Below, one piece after another: positions 1 to 8,154 of a DNA stretch of 37,496 nt. This DNA comes from CAZTYI01 sp964466185 (GTDB lineage: Bacteria > Chlamydiota > Chlamydiia > Chlamydiales > SM23-39), in assembly GCA_964466185.1 (NCBI GenBank), contig CAYXMS010000011.1, positions 1 through 37,496 of the forward strand, written 5' to 3'. The position numbers and the translations under genes were made by a program. Every line of letters starts with the position of its first letter. Positions within the stretch are counted from its first letter, which is position 1. The notes beneath the pieces are model-generated. The model ran no database searches. It was not told where the DNA came from and saw only the letters and a program-made list of their open reading frames with translations.

Positions 1-2
1 AA

Positions 3-605
3 AGTTTTAAAGTGCTTTTAGGGCCTTCTTTAAAAGGGGTCTTACCTATTCTGGGTTTTTTAATTGCCTTCGGCGCTATCGGCAGTGTGATTGCCTGGAT
101 CGGCGGTCCCAGCCGCGGCCTTTTAGCTACTGCCAAAGAGGGGGATTTGCCTCCCTTTTTACAATATACTAATAAAAAAGACGTACAGACTCACATTTTG
201 TGGGTACAGGGAATTATTGTAACTATTTTATCGCTAGTTTTTCTTTTAATGCCCAATGTCAGCAGTGCCTTTTTCCTTTTAACAGCCCTAACCTCAACCT
301 TGTATCTGATCATGTATATTTTATTATATGCTACAGCCATTAAGCTCAGGTATTCCCATCCTAAAGTTAAAAGAGCATATCAAGTACCGGGAGGAAAAAT
401 CGGCATCTGGACAATTTGTTCTATTGGAATCCTAGCAGTTTCTTTTGCTATTATTTTAGCTTTCTTCCCTCCTGTGCAGCTGAATATTACCGACCCTTTA
501 TTTTATGTGCTATTTATATTAGGAGGCATTGCAATATTTGTAACAGCTCCAATTTTAATCAATCATTTTAAAAAGCCCTCCTGGGCTAAAAAGAAAGGCA
601 GGTAG
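3..605 (+). CDS. gadC: Glutamate:GABA antiporter-like APC permease, C-terminal part
   Basis: This is the 3' end of an amino acid-polyamine-cation (APC) family inner-membrane antiporter. The frame is open to the left edge, so the true start lies outside the window, and about 200 of an expected 460-510 residues are visible. A conserved stretch reading AWIGGPSRGLL then AKEGDLPPFLQ is typical of GadC and its relatives. Four to five hydrophobic helices follow. The stop lies 2 bp before gadB, so the two genes are surely co-transcribed, and the expected role is exchange of external glutamate for internal GABA. The protein ends about 15 basic residues after the last helix (KKPSWAKKKGR). The long C-terminal plug that closes E. 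coli GadC at neutral pH therefore seems absent. The family is clear; the glutamate/GABA specificity is inferred from the neighbour. Confidence 0.85.
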   Translation, partial: SFKVLLGPSLKGVLPILGFLIAFGAIGSVIAWIGGPSRGLLATAKEGDLPPFLQYTNKKDVQTHILWVQGIIVTILSLVFLLMPNVSSAFFLLTALTSTLYLIMYILLYATAIKLRYSHPKVKRAYQVPGGKIGIWTICSIGILAVSFAIILAFFPPVQLNITDPLFYVLFILGGIAIFVTAPILINHFKKPSWAKKKGR

Positions 606-607
606 CA

Positions 608-2002
608 ATGGTTTTTCACAAAGTAAAAAAATCAGAAATTAAAAATTCCAAAACTAATCTGACCCCTCTCTATGCACGGCCAGGCGAAACCGGACATAAA
701 ATTCCCAAATATGAGCTACCTTCTCAAGAAATGCTTCCGCAGACTGCTTATAATATTGTTCATGACGAACTGATGTTAGACGGCAATTCTAGGTTTAACC
801 TGGCTACTTTTGTTACAACTTGGATGGAACCGGAAGCCAGACAAATTATGCATGATACTTTTGACAAGAACATGATCGATAAAGATGAATATCCGCAAAC
901 AGCAGAACTGGAAAAAAGATGTGTTAATATTTTAGCCCGTCTTTGGAATAGCCCGGAAAAAGAAGAAGCTGTCGGCTGCTCTACAATTGGCTCTTCTGAA
1001 GCCTGCATGCTAGGAGGCATGGCCTTAAAATGGCGCTGGAAAGAACAAATGAAGAAAAAAAATAAAAAAACAGACAAGCCCAACCTAATCATGGGTGCCA
1101 ATGTTCAAGTTTGCTGGAAAAAATTCTGCAGATATTGGGAAATCGAACCCCGTTATGTCACTTGTGAAAAAAACCGCTTTATTATCGATCCTAAAAAGGC
1201 AGCTTCCCTTTGCGATGAAAATACAATCGGAGTAATCGCCATTATGGGCAGCACTTTTGACGGACAATATGAACCTGTAGAAAAAATCAGCCAAGAACTG
1301 GACAGGCTACAAAAGGAAAAAGGATTGGATATATCTATCCATGTAGATGGAGCAAGCGGGGGTTTTATTGCTCCTTTTCTGCAGAAAAATCTCAAATGGG
1401 ACTTTAGGGTCAAAAGAGTCAAATCAATCAATACCTCAGGCCATAAATATGGACTGGTATATCCAGGAGTCGGCTGGGTAGTCTGGCGAGATAAAAAAGA
1501 ACTGCCGGAAGATTTAAAATTCTATGTCGATTATTTAGGCGGAAAAATGGCTACTTTTGCGATCAATTTTTCCAGACCCGGGGCTCAGATCTGCGCCCAG
1601 TATTATAACTTTTTAAGGCTCGGTTTTACCGGCTATCAAAAAATCCAAAAAGCTTGTCAGGATGTAGCCATATATTTGTCCGAAGAAATTTCTAAAATGG
1701 GGACATTTAAATTAATTTCTAAAGGTGATGATATTCCAGTTTTTGCCTGGACCTTGAAAAGCAAGAAAAATTTTTCTCTTTTTGATCTGTCTGATAAATT
1801 AAGAGAAAGAGGCTGGCTGGTGCCAGCATACCGCATGCCGGAAAATCGGGAAGATCTGACAGTGCAAAGAATTGTCGTTAAAAACGGCTTTAGCTTCGAT
1901 ATGGCTGATATGCTTATAAACGATATCAAAAGATCGTTAAAATATTTCAAAAGCCAGCCTAAAATGAAACCTAAAAAAGAAGGCCATCATTTCAGGCATT
2001 AA
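608..2002 (+). CDS. gadB: Glutamate decarboxylase (PLP-dependent)
   Basis: The product converts L-glutamate to GABA and CO2 and consumes a cytoplasmic proton, which makes it the enzyme half of glutamate-dependent acid resistance. It has 464 residues; E. coli GadA/B has 466. The fold-type I PLP core is complete: HVDGASGGF (Asp247) contacts the cofactor and NTSGHKYG carries the Schiff-base lysine, Lys280. The N-terminus resembles GadB in LYARPGETG. The last residues are EGHHFRH; in E. coli GadB a histidine near the C-terminus blocks the active site at neutral pH, so the same kind of self-inhibition is possible here. The start ATG lies 2 bp after the permease stop and a strong terminator follows, so the unit ends here. 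Confidence 0.96.
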   Translation: MVFHKVKKSEIKNSKTNLTPLYARPGETGHKIPKYELPSQEMLPQTAYNIVHDELMLDGNSRFNLATFVTTWMEPEARQIMHDTFDKNMIDKDEYPQTAELEKRCVNILARLWNSPEKEEAVGCSTIGSSEACMLGGMALKWRWKEQMKKKNKKTDKPNLIMGANVQVCWKKFCRYWEIEPRYVTCEKNRFIIDPKKAASLCDENTIGVIAIMGSTFDGQYEPVEKISQELDRLQKEKGLDISIHVDGASGGFIAPFLQKNLKWDFRVKRVKSINTSGHKYGLVYPGVGWVVWRDKKELPEDLKFYVDYLGGKMATFAINFSRPGAQICAQYYNFLRLGFTGYQKIQKACQDVAIYLSEEISKMGTFKLISKGDDIPVFAWTLKSKKNFSLFDLSDKLRERGWLVPAYRMPENREDLTVQRIVVKNGFSFDMADMLINDIKRSLKYFKSQPKMKPKKEGHHFRH

Positions 2003-2023
2003 ACTTACAAGTTTTTTTATATT

Positions 2024-2064
2024 AAAAAACCTTCAAGCCTTTATAGCTTGAAGGTTTTTTTTTT
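2024..2064. terminator. Rho-independent terminator after gadB
   Basis: A perfect 9-bp stem (CCTTCAAGC / GCTTGAAGG) with a 7-base loop is preceded by six A and followed by ten T. The A and T tracts on both sides let it work in both directions. It closes the gad unit and can also stop transcripts coming from the minus-strand kinase gene that ends at 2121. Confidence 0.92.
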
Positions 2065-2120
2065 GAAATTTTATATTTTAAACAACAAACAAAAACTACC
2101 TATTAGATAACGGGCAAAAA

Positions 2121-2717
2121 TTAAACCTGTACAGTTTCTGTTTGTTTCTCCAGCTGTAAAATGCCGGCTATTTTTTCCAAAGCCGTTGTTAATTTAAATT
2201 CTTCAAAAATATCATTGCTATTAACAACCAAAAGCCTTTTTTGGGATTTAGGCGGAAGTTTTTTAACATACACCCTAAACTGATCTTTAATATAATTTCT
2301 AAATTCTATGGAAGGAGCCCTAACCGAGTCGATAATAAAAGTATCTTTTTTAAGATCCGGCTCTACCAGCAGAATCAAATCATATTTTTCCATCCATTTT
2401 AAAGCCGCTCTTTCTAATTCATAGAAATGCTCGGCCGGCTTTTTAAAATAGACATAAGGATCAATGGGCGAACGGTCTGAAACATATACTTCATACCCTT
2501 CTGCAACTGCCTTTAGTTCTTCCAAAAAATGCGAATGCAGAATAAACAGCTCACTTTCTTCTGTCGCCTGTTCATTTAAAGGAAAAGGACAGCATCTGGC
2601 AGTTTCATGAATCAGCTTAACATTAAACAGCTGCTCTTTAAAATAAGAACACAGCTGATATGCCAAAGTAGTCTTGCCTACGCCATGAGTACCGATAATA
2701 GCAACTGCTTTAACCAT
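2121..2717 (-). CDS. NadR-like / AAA_28 P-loop kinase
   Basis: A 198-residue P-loop protein. Walker A is GTHGVGKTT at residues 9-17, followed by HETAR at about 37-41 and a DRSPIDPYVYF segment near 103. That layout matches the AAA_28 family, which includes the ribosylnicotinamide kinase domain of NadR; the adenylyltransferase domain of NadR is not present. The start overlaps the end of the upstream small membrane protein by 8 bp, so translation is probably coupled. Because that neighbour looks like half of a PnuC vitamin transporter, a role in phosphorylating and trapping an imported nucleoside-like vitamin (for example nicotinamide riboside) is plausible. The substrate is an inference; the ATP-binding fold is clear. 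Confidence 0.8.
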   Translation of the reverse strand: MVKAVAIIGTHGVGKTTLAYQLCSYFKEQLFNVKLIHETARCCPFPLNEQATEESELFILHSHFLEELKAVAEGYEVYVSDRSPIDPYVYFKKPAEHFYELERAALKWMEKYDLILLVEPDLKKDTFIIDSVRAPSIEFRNYIKDQFRVYVKKLPPKSQKRLLVVNSNDIFEEFKLTTALEKIAGILQLEKQTETVQV

Positions 2718-2955
2718 TGCTTTGTTCCTTAACTTTAACAGGCTTTTTAGACCATTCCCATGCTCCCCAGACAGATAGTACTAAATAAGCGGCAAATAAA
2801 GCGGCAGGCGGATAGGCTTTAATTTGCAGGTTATAAACGATCCAGCCTATATTAGCTACAATCCAAACCCAATATCCATAAACTGATTTTTTAATAATAA
2901 ACAAATTTCCGATCAAACTTAGAGCAGTAAAAGTCCATCCTAAAATTGTCCACAT
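2710..2955 (-). CDS. Half-size PnuC / SemiSWEET-like membrane protein
   Basis: An 81-residue integral membrane protein with three predicted helices (about 5-24, 28-45 and 50-67). The segments YGYWVWIVANIGWIVYN and YLVLSVWGAWEW resemble the repeat unit of PnuC nicotinamide riboside transporters, which normally have about 190-240 residues and two three-helix bundles. Only one bundle is present here, so it would have to work as a dimer, as SemiSWEET sugar transporters do. The ATG has a strong ribosome-binding site (AAGGAGA) 7 bases upstream. It is the first gene of a two-gene unit with the overlapping kinase. The family assignment rests on motif resemblance only; a small membrane protein of another family is the alternative. 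Confidence 0.65.
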   Translation of the reverse strand: MWTILGWTFTALSLIGNLFIIKKSVYGYWVWIVANIGWIVYNLQIKAYPPAALFAAYLVLSVWGAWEWSKKPVKVKEQSNG

Positions 2956-3038
2956 AAACGCTCTCCTTTTTTTATTTTTTAGAGCTTTTTCCTTTTTTAC
3001 TTTTAAACTAAAAAAGATTTTTTTTTAATCAAAAAAAA

Positions 3039-3656
3039 TTATTTTTTAATTTTAAAGCGTCTGTTTTTTTTTCCTTGGACAACCGCTTTTAAATAGCTCC
3101 AATTGGCAGCAAAATAATCGACAGCCGTTAAAGCGCTGAAAATAGCTGCCAGGCCAAGCAAAACCAAGCTGCTATTTTGTAAAAACTTCAGTGAAATTTT
3201 ATCCAAGCTATAAGGAATCATTAAGATAACAATCAAAAAACTGACAATAGCCTGAAAAACTGCTTTAATTTTACCGCTTTTTCTAGCAGCAAGAGCTACT
3301 TGTTTTAAAGCGCACAGCGTTCTTAAAGCAGAAATTACCAGCTCTCGATAAAGCAATACAAACACAATTAAAAGAGGCGCATCAATAATTCCCTGAGTAA
3401 AAGTAAAAAACACAGATATATGGGTAATTACATCTGCCATCGGATCAATAATTTTTCCTAAATCACTAACAATTTTTTTGCGTCTGGCCAAAAAACCGTC
3501 TATCACATCAGAAGCCTCGCAAATTAATAAAAGCAGCAGCAAAGCATAAGGCATGGCTATAAAGCTTAGACCAAACCAATCATAATGCAGATAAAGCAGA
3601 GGAAAAAGCGGAATTAAAAATACTCTTAAAAAAGTAAAATAATGAGCGATATTCAC
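3039..3656 (-). CDS. pgsA: CDP-diacylglycerol--glycerol-3-phosphate phosphatidyltransferase
   Basis: A membrane enzyme that makes phosphatidylglycerophosphate from CDP-diacylglycerol, the first committed step to phosphatidylglycerol. The CDP-alcohol phosphatidyltransferase motif D-x2-DG-x2-AR-x8-G-x3-D-x3-D is complete (DVIDGFLAR, then G, D and D in LGKIIDPMAD). About five or six hydrophobic helices follow and the tail is basic (GKKNRRFKIKK). I chose the GTG at 3656 because AAAAGG lies 7 bases upstream. The longest open frame starts at a TTG at 3728 and would add 24 residues with no clear ribosome-binding site. The protein has 206 residues, normal for PgsA. It lies downstream of rlmN on the same strand after a 167-bp gap. 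Confidence 0.9.
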   Translation of the reverse strand: MNIAHYFTFLRVFLIPLFPLLYLHYDWFGLSFIAMPYALLLLLLICEASDVIDGFLARRKKIVSDLGKIIDPMADVITHISVFFTFTQGIIDAPLLIVFVLLYRELVISALRTLCALKQVALAARKSGKIKAVFQAIVSFLIVILMIPYSLDKISLKFLQNSSLVLLGLAAIFSALTAVDYFAANWSYLKAVVQGKKNRRFKIKK

Positions 3657-3823
3657 AGACAGGCCTTTTGTTTTTTCAAGCCTACTCAAACTAAAAAAAA
3701 GAATCAAGCGCTTATATAGAAAAATCAAAACCGATACTTATTCTATTAAAATTAACATACTTCAACAGCTCAAGAACGTTGGATTCTGGCTTTAAACAAT
3801 ACTCGCGCACAAAACAGAAAATA

Positions 3824-4999
3824 TTATTTATTGCCTGCTAATTGACCGCAAGCAGCTGCTATATCTTGTCCTTTGGCGTAACGCTGGGTGATCGGAATTT
3901 TACAATTTAAAAGCTGCTTTTTAAATTTTTGAATGCTCAAATTAGAGGGCCTAGCCAATTGCGATTCCTTAAAATCAGAGTCCTTCTTAATGTTATTGGA
4001 ATCAACTATAATAGGATTATAGGGAATCAAATTAATACTGAAATGGCTAAATTTCTTCAGTTTTTCAACTAGCTGCCCGGCATGTTTTTTCTGATCGTTA
4101 AGATTTTGTAACAAGATATATTCAAAAGTAATATTGCGGGATGTTTTTTCTACATATTCTGCCATAACATCCAACAATTGATCCAAGGGATTTAAACGGG
4201 CTAAAGGAATCAGCTTTTCTCTCAGCTTTTGATCGGCAGCATGTAAAGACAAGACTAAATTTATTTTCAGCTGTTTTTCTAAAAGTTTTTTAATCTTATC
4301 GATTATACCTGCTGTAGAAAGAGAAATTCTTCTCTGAGAAATATTATAACCGTGCTTACTGGAAATAATTTCTATGGCTTTAACTACATTTTCAAAATTA
4401 TCCAAAGGCTCGCCCATGCCCATAAAGACTATATTGTTAATATTTACAGATTTATTTTCCTCGAATTTATCTTGTCTTATTTGTTTTGCAGTCTCTTTAT
4501 GATTTAAATCATGATCTTGATAATCCTCCTGTTCCTGGCATTTTGGATCATTAAGATAATTTCCTATCAACAAAATCTGTTCAATAATTTCAGCTGTTTC
4601 TAAATTTCTGAAAAACCCCTGCTTGCCGGAGGCGCAAAAAAGACAATTTCCCCTGCAACCAACTTGGGAAGAGACGCATACTGTATTGCGTTCAAAAGAG
4701 CGAATCAAAACAGCTTCAATTAATCTGCCATCTGTCAGTCCAAATAAAAACTTAAGTGTCTGCTGATCTTTGGAGGTTTTAACTTGCTTTAATTTCAAAC
4801 TGGGTAGGATAAAGTTATTTTTTAGTTTTTCTCTCAACTGTCGACTTAAATTGATCATCTGCTCGAAATTTAGAATTTTTTTCTGATAAATCCACTCAAA
4901 AATCTGTTTGGCACGAAAAGATCTTTCTTCATGCTCGATCAGCCAATCACTTAATTCTAACAAAGAAAAAGAAAGCAAAGGCTTTTTTAGAAAACTCAT
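3824..4999 (-). CDS. rlmN: Dual-specificity 23S rRNA/tRNA A2503/A37 C2-methyltransferase
   Basis: A radical-SAM enzyme that methylates C2 of A2503 in 23S rRNA and A37 in some tRNAs. The iron-sulfur cluster motif C-x3-C-x2-C is at Cys115, Cys119 and Cys122 (CRGNCLFC). The C-terminal AACGQL carries the second catalytic cysteine, Cys384. MGMGEPLDN is the family's SAM-binding motif. At 391 residues it is a little longer than usual. A charged insertion of about 34 residues at 152-185, rich in D, E, K and Q, lies between the cluster loop and the GEP motif, and a shorter insertion lies near 338-355. Neither touches catalytic residues. It starts 27 bp after the nucleotide transporter, so the two may share a transcript. 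Confidence 0.94.
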   Translation of the reverse strand: MSFLKKPLLSFSLLELSDWLIEHEERSFRAKQIFEWIYQKKILNFEQMINLSRQLREKLKNNFILPSLKLKQVKTSKDQQTLKFLFGLTDGRLIEAVLIRSFERNTVCVSSQVGCRGNCLFCASGKQGFFRNLETAEIIEQILLIGNYLNDPKCQEQEDYQDHDLNHKETAKQIRQDKFEENKSVNINNIVFMGMGEPLDNFENVVKAIEIISSKHGYNISQRRISLSTAGIIDKIKKLLEKQLKINLVLSLHAADQKLREKLIPLARLNPLDQLLDVMAEYVEKTSRNITFEYILLQNLNDQKKHAGQLVEKLKKFSHFSINLIPYNPIIVDSNNIKKDSDFKESQLARPSNLSIQKFKKQLLNCKIPITQRYAKGQDIAAACGQLAGNK

Positions 5000-5026
5000 A
5001 AATTTTGTTCTTAATGTTATTTAAAT

Positions 5027-6496
5027 TTAACCTTCAATTTGTTTGCCTGCTTCTATCTTTTTACCTACATTTCTAATTGCCAAGATCCAAGCTGTCAAAG
5101 CCATAACCACAATCGGCAAAATTAAAGAGGCCGCATCCAAAATGGAGCCGGAGCCGATCAAAAACAATAAAAACATCTGTAAATAAGAAGAGCCCGATTT
5201 GCCAAGCCGGCTACCGACCACATCAATAGCTGCCTTGCCTTTAATCTGGGCCTCATTATCCAGCGGAATAAAAGCCATTTCTTTTGTCGGATCGAACAGC
5301 GCATATTTTAAGGCCTTGGTAGACAGATTTTGAAAAGCCCCATAAATTGTAACTAAAAATGCGGGAGAAGCAAAAAGCACAGCTGCAAATTTGTAGTTTA
5401 AGACCAGCATTAAAAAAGACAGACCTGTAAAACCTATAAAAACCGGACATAAAAGAGCACTTTTCTGCCAACCGAAAAGCCTAACCATATTGCCGGAGAC
5501 AAAAAAAGCAAACAATAAAGCAACCAGACCGGAGACAAAATTAACCTGGCTGATAAATACCTGATAGCTGCTAGGAGAGGGATAGTAAGTTTTTAAGTGG
5601 GCTTTCCAAACAATTTCTACTATATTGATAGTCAGACTATAGCAGATGACCATTAAGGCAATAGAAAGCAAATATTTGGAGCGGGTAATATATAAAAAGC
5701 TCTCTTTAAGGTTCAAACTAGTTTTGCTTTCACTTTTTTTCACAGTAGTTTGGGATTTAGAAAATCTTTTATCTATCAGCACATATTTATTAATCCAAAA
5801 ATAAAGCAGCATCATTACAGCGCAGATGGCTATAAAAAAAGTCAAAGAGCTTTGCAGGGTATTTAAGTAGCTTGTATATTGTTTGGCCAGTTTCATGGTT
5901 ACAAAGCCGGCGACCATAGTTGCCAGATTGCCCCCTACTGAAAACAGGGCATAAAAACGTTTGGCTTCGGACAGTTCTAAAACCTGATTGGTAAAGCCCC
6001 AAAACAATAAAAAAATCACTACAGCCGCCCACATTTCACTTTGCATGAAAAAAAGCGCATGCATCCAATAGCGAAAAACAGCGATATAATGCTGATATTG
6101 AACTCCGATTTTACTAGTTAAGGCATCGGCTGTTGTATGGGGGGCCAAAGAATCTGCATGGGGATAAAGGAAAAATCCATATATCAAATAAAACAGGGCG
6201 AAAAAGCTGATAATGCCATAAAACAAACTCGCTCGTTTAAAATGGTTGGAGAGCTTAGAAAAGACAATAGTATATAAAATGGCAAAGGGTAAGACTACAA
6301 ACCCCTTCATTGTAGGGATAATCTCGGCCCCTGAATTTTCAGCAGTTACCACAATGGTATCTTTAAGATTGTTGACAATGGAATAATTTAAGGAGATTAA
6401 GAATTTAAGCAGAAAAAGAGGTAAAAACTTTTTCAGCTCAAAAGTATAAATAGGCCACAGCCTTTGACGCCATTTTCCAAAGGGTTTTCCCTTCAC
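5027..6496 (-). CDS. ATP/ADP translocase (Tlc/Npt family nucleotide transporter)
   Basis: An inner-membrane nucleotide transporter with about 11-12 helices, of the kind by which chlamydiae and rickettsiae take ATP or other nucleotides from the host. Family signatures are clear: NNLKDTIVVTAENSGAEIIP near residues 42-61 and, toward the C-terminus, KGKAAIDVVGSRLGKSGSS. The 489 residues are normal for the family. Substrate (ATP/ADP exchange, nucleotide uniport or NAD) cannot be told from the sequence alone, because environmental chlamydiae carry several paralogues. The start is GTG with AGGA about 8 bases upstream. It is divergent from glyS across a 218-bp AT-rich gap and heads a minus-strand run with rlmN. 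Confidence 0.95.
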   Translation of the reverse strand: MKGKPFGKWRQRLWPIYTFELKKFLPLFLLKFLISLNYSIVNNLKDTIVVTAENSGAEIIPTMKGFVVLPFAILYTIVFSKLSNHFKRASLFYGIISFFALFYLIYGFFLYPHADSLAPHTTADALTSKIGVQYQHYIAVFRYWMHALFFMQSEMWAAVVIFLLFWGFTNQVLELSEAKRFYALFSVGGNLATMVAGFVTMKLAKQYTSYLNTLQSSLTFFIAICAVMMLLYFWINKYVLIDKRFSKSQTTVKKSESKTSLNLKESFLYITRSKYLLSIALMVICYSLTINIVEIVWKAHLKTYYPSPSSYQVFISQVNFVSGLVALLFAFFVSGNMVRLFGWQKSALLCPVFIGFTGLSFLMLVLNYKFAAVLFASPAFLVTIYGAFQNLSTKALKYALFDPTKEMAFIPLDNEAQIKGKAAIDVVGSRLGKSGSSYLQMFLLFLIGSGSILDAASLILPIVVMALTAWILAIRNVGKKIEAGKQIEG

Positions 6497-6622
6497 TTTA
6501 AAGTTCCTAAAATTGGTTTCTAAAATTTTACAGCAAAAAACCTATTTTGTCTGTAGTAAAATTATTTTTTTACATACAGACTCAAAAATTTCAAAAATTA
6601 TTTTATCAAAAAACCTTTTGGC

Positions 6623-6650
6623 TTGAGTGAAAGCTTATTTTTCCTATAAA
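6623..6650 (+). promoter_or_regulatory. Putative promoter of glyS
   Basis: TTGAGT (6623-6628) and TATAAA (6645-6650) are separated by 16 bp and lie 65 bases before the glyS start. This is the best sigma-70-type pair in the divergent gap. The rest of the gap (6497-6714) is very AT-rich and shows no gene; a promoter for the opposite-strand transporter must also lie there but I could not choose one. Confidence 0.35.
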
Positions 6651-6714
6651 ATCATTTTTAATTTAATTTTAAAAACCGAAACAAAAATGTATTTTATTTT
6701 ATAAGGCTTTTTTC

Positions 6715-8100
6715 ATGGCTCAAAAAATTTCTTCTCTCAAATCAATTGTCGCTCTTTGCAAAAGGCGTGGTTTTGTTTATCCGGGTTCTGAAATTTATGG
6801 AGGATTTGCCAATACATATAGTTATGGCCCTTACGGAACGGAGCTGAAAAACAATATTAAGATCCTCTGGTGGAAAAATTTTGTCCAGCAAAGAAATGAC
6901 ATGGTAGGCATTGACGGACCTATTCTTTTACATCCCGGAACTTGGAAAGCCTCAGGCCATGTAGACAGTTTCAGCGATGCTTTGGTAGACTGCAAAAACT
7001 GCAAATCAAGGTTCCGGGCAGATCATTTAATTGAAGACAAACTCAAAATCAAGGCTGAAGGTTTAAGTCTTGCTGATTTTAACAAGCTCATTAAAGAGAA
7101 CAGTATAAAATGTCCCAAATGCGGAGTCAGCAACTTTACCCAAGCCAGACATTTTAATTTAATGTTTCAAACTCAGATGAGCAAAACCGGCAATGATGGA
7201 GAAGATGCTGCTTATCTAAGGCCGGAAACAGCGCAGGCTATTTTTTTAGAATATAAAAATATTCTCAACAGCATGCGGGTTAAAATCCCTTTCGGCATAG
7301 CCCAGATCGGAAAAGCTTTTAGAAACGAAATTACTCCCGGTAATTTTATTTTCCGGGTGATTGAATTTGAACAGATGGAAATCGAATATTTTATTGAAGA
7401 AAAAAACTGGCAGAGTAGTTTTGACAACTGGCTTAAGGATATGCATTTTTGGTGCAGTTTAATCGGCCTGAAAAAAGAAAATCTTCAAGAAAAAGAACAT
7501 GCTAAAGAACAGCTGTCGCACTATTCTAAAAAAACAGTCGATATTGTCTATGACTTTCCCTTTGGCCAATCGGAACTCTACGGCCTGGCTTATCGAACAG
7601 ATTTTGATCTTGCCCAGCATACCAAATTTTCCAAACAGAATATGGAATATCTAGACCCGGTTCACAAAACCCGTTTTATTCCCCATGTGATCGAACCTAC
7701 TTTTGGTTTGGACCGCAGCATCTTGGCGCTTTTATGCGACGCTTATGAAGAGCAGACCTTGGAAAATGGTGAAAAACGCACTGTTTTAAAGTTCAAGCCA
7801 CTGATAGCCCCGGTTAAACTAGCTATTTTTCCTTTGATGAAAAAAGAGGAGTTGGTCAAAGTGGCAAAAGATATTTTCAATAAAGTCAAATATACTTTTA
7901 ATACTGAATATGACGAAGGCGGAGCTATTGGCAAAAGATATCGCCGGCAAGACGAGCTGGGTACGCCTTTTTGTGTAACGGTAGACTATCAGACGCTGGA
8001 AGATGAGACTGTAACTTTGCGTGAAAGAGACTCAATGCAGCAAAAGCGCATAAAAATAGATCAGATACTTACTGAAACCACCAAATTAATTCATGCTTAA
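6715..8100 (+). CDS. glyS: Glycyl-tRNA synthetase, dimeric (alpha-2) type
   Basis: A class II synthetase that charges tRNA-Gly. The 461 residues and motifs match the single-chain dimeric type: SYGPYGTELKNN near 36, YLRPETAQAIF near 167, motif 2 GKAFRNEITPGNFIFR, motif 3 EPTFGLDRSILALL and a C-terminal anticodon-binding domain. A zinc-ribbon-like insertion has Cys93, Cys96, Cys133 and Cys136. This is not the alpha/beta type encoded by glyQ and glyS that most bacteria use. From memory, Chlamydia carries a fused GlyQS of that other type between pgsA and dnaG, where this gene lies. It is convergent with dnaG; the 54-bp gap has only a small hairpin (8115-8131) without a T tract. Confidence 0.96.
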   Translation: MAQKISSLKSIVALCKRRGFVYPGSEIYGGFANTYSYGPYGTELKNNIKILWWKNFVQQRNDMVGIDGPILLHPGTWKASGHVDSFSDALVDCKNCKSRFRADHLIEDKLKIKAEGLSLADFNKLIKENSIKCPKCGVSNFTQARHFNLMFQTQMSKTGNDGEDAAYLRPETAQAIFLEYKNILNSMRVKIPFGIAQIGKAFRNEITPGNFIFRVIEFEQMEIEYFIEEKNWQSSFDNWLKDMHFWCSLIGLKKENLQEKEHAKEQLSHYSKKTVDIVYDFPFGQSELYGLAYRTDFDLAQHTKFSKQNMEYLDPVHKTRFIPHVIEPTFGLDRSILALLCDAYEEQTLENGEKRTVLKFKPLIAPVKLAIFPLMKKEELVKVAKDIFNKVKYTFNTEYDEGGAIGKRYRRQDELGTPFCVTVDYQTLEDETVTLRERDSMQQKRIKIDQILTETTKLIHA

Positions 8101-8154
8101 AAGTTATTCAGCTGCCTTTTTCCTAAAAAGGTCTCCTAACATCCGGCAAAAACA

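Noticed and set aside
1085..1431. Minus-strand frames inside gadB
   Set aside because: Antisense shadows of an unambiguous gene.
3657..3728. N-terminal extension of PgsA from the TTG at 3728
   Set aside because: No ribosome-binding site before the TTG, and the GTG at 3656 has AAAAGG at good spacing and gives the usual protein length.
8115..8131. CCTTTTT / AAAAAGG hairpin between glyS and dnaG as a terminator
   Set aside because: The stem is AT-rich with a 3-base loop and no T tract follows; too weak to list.
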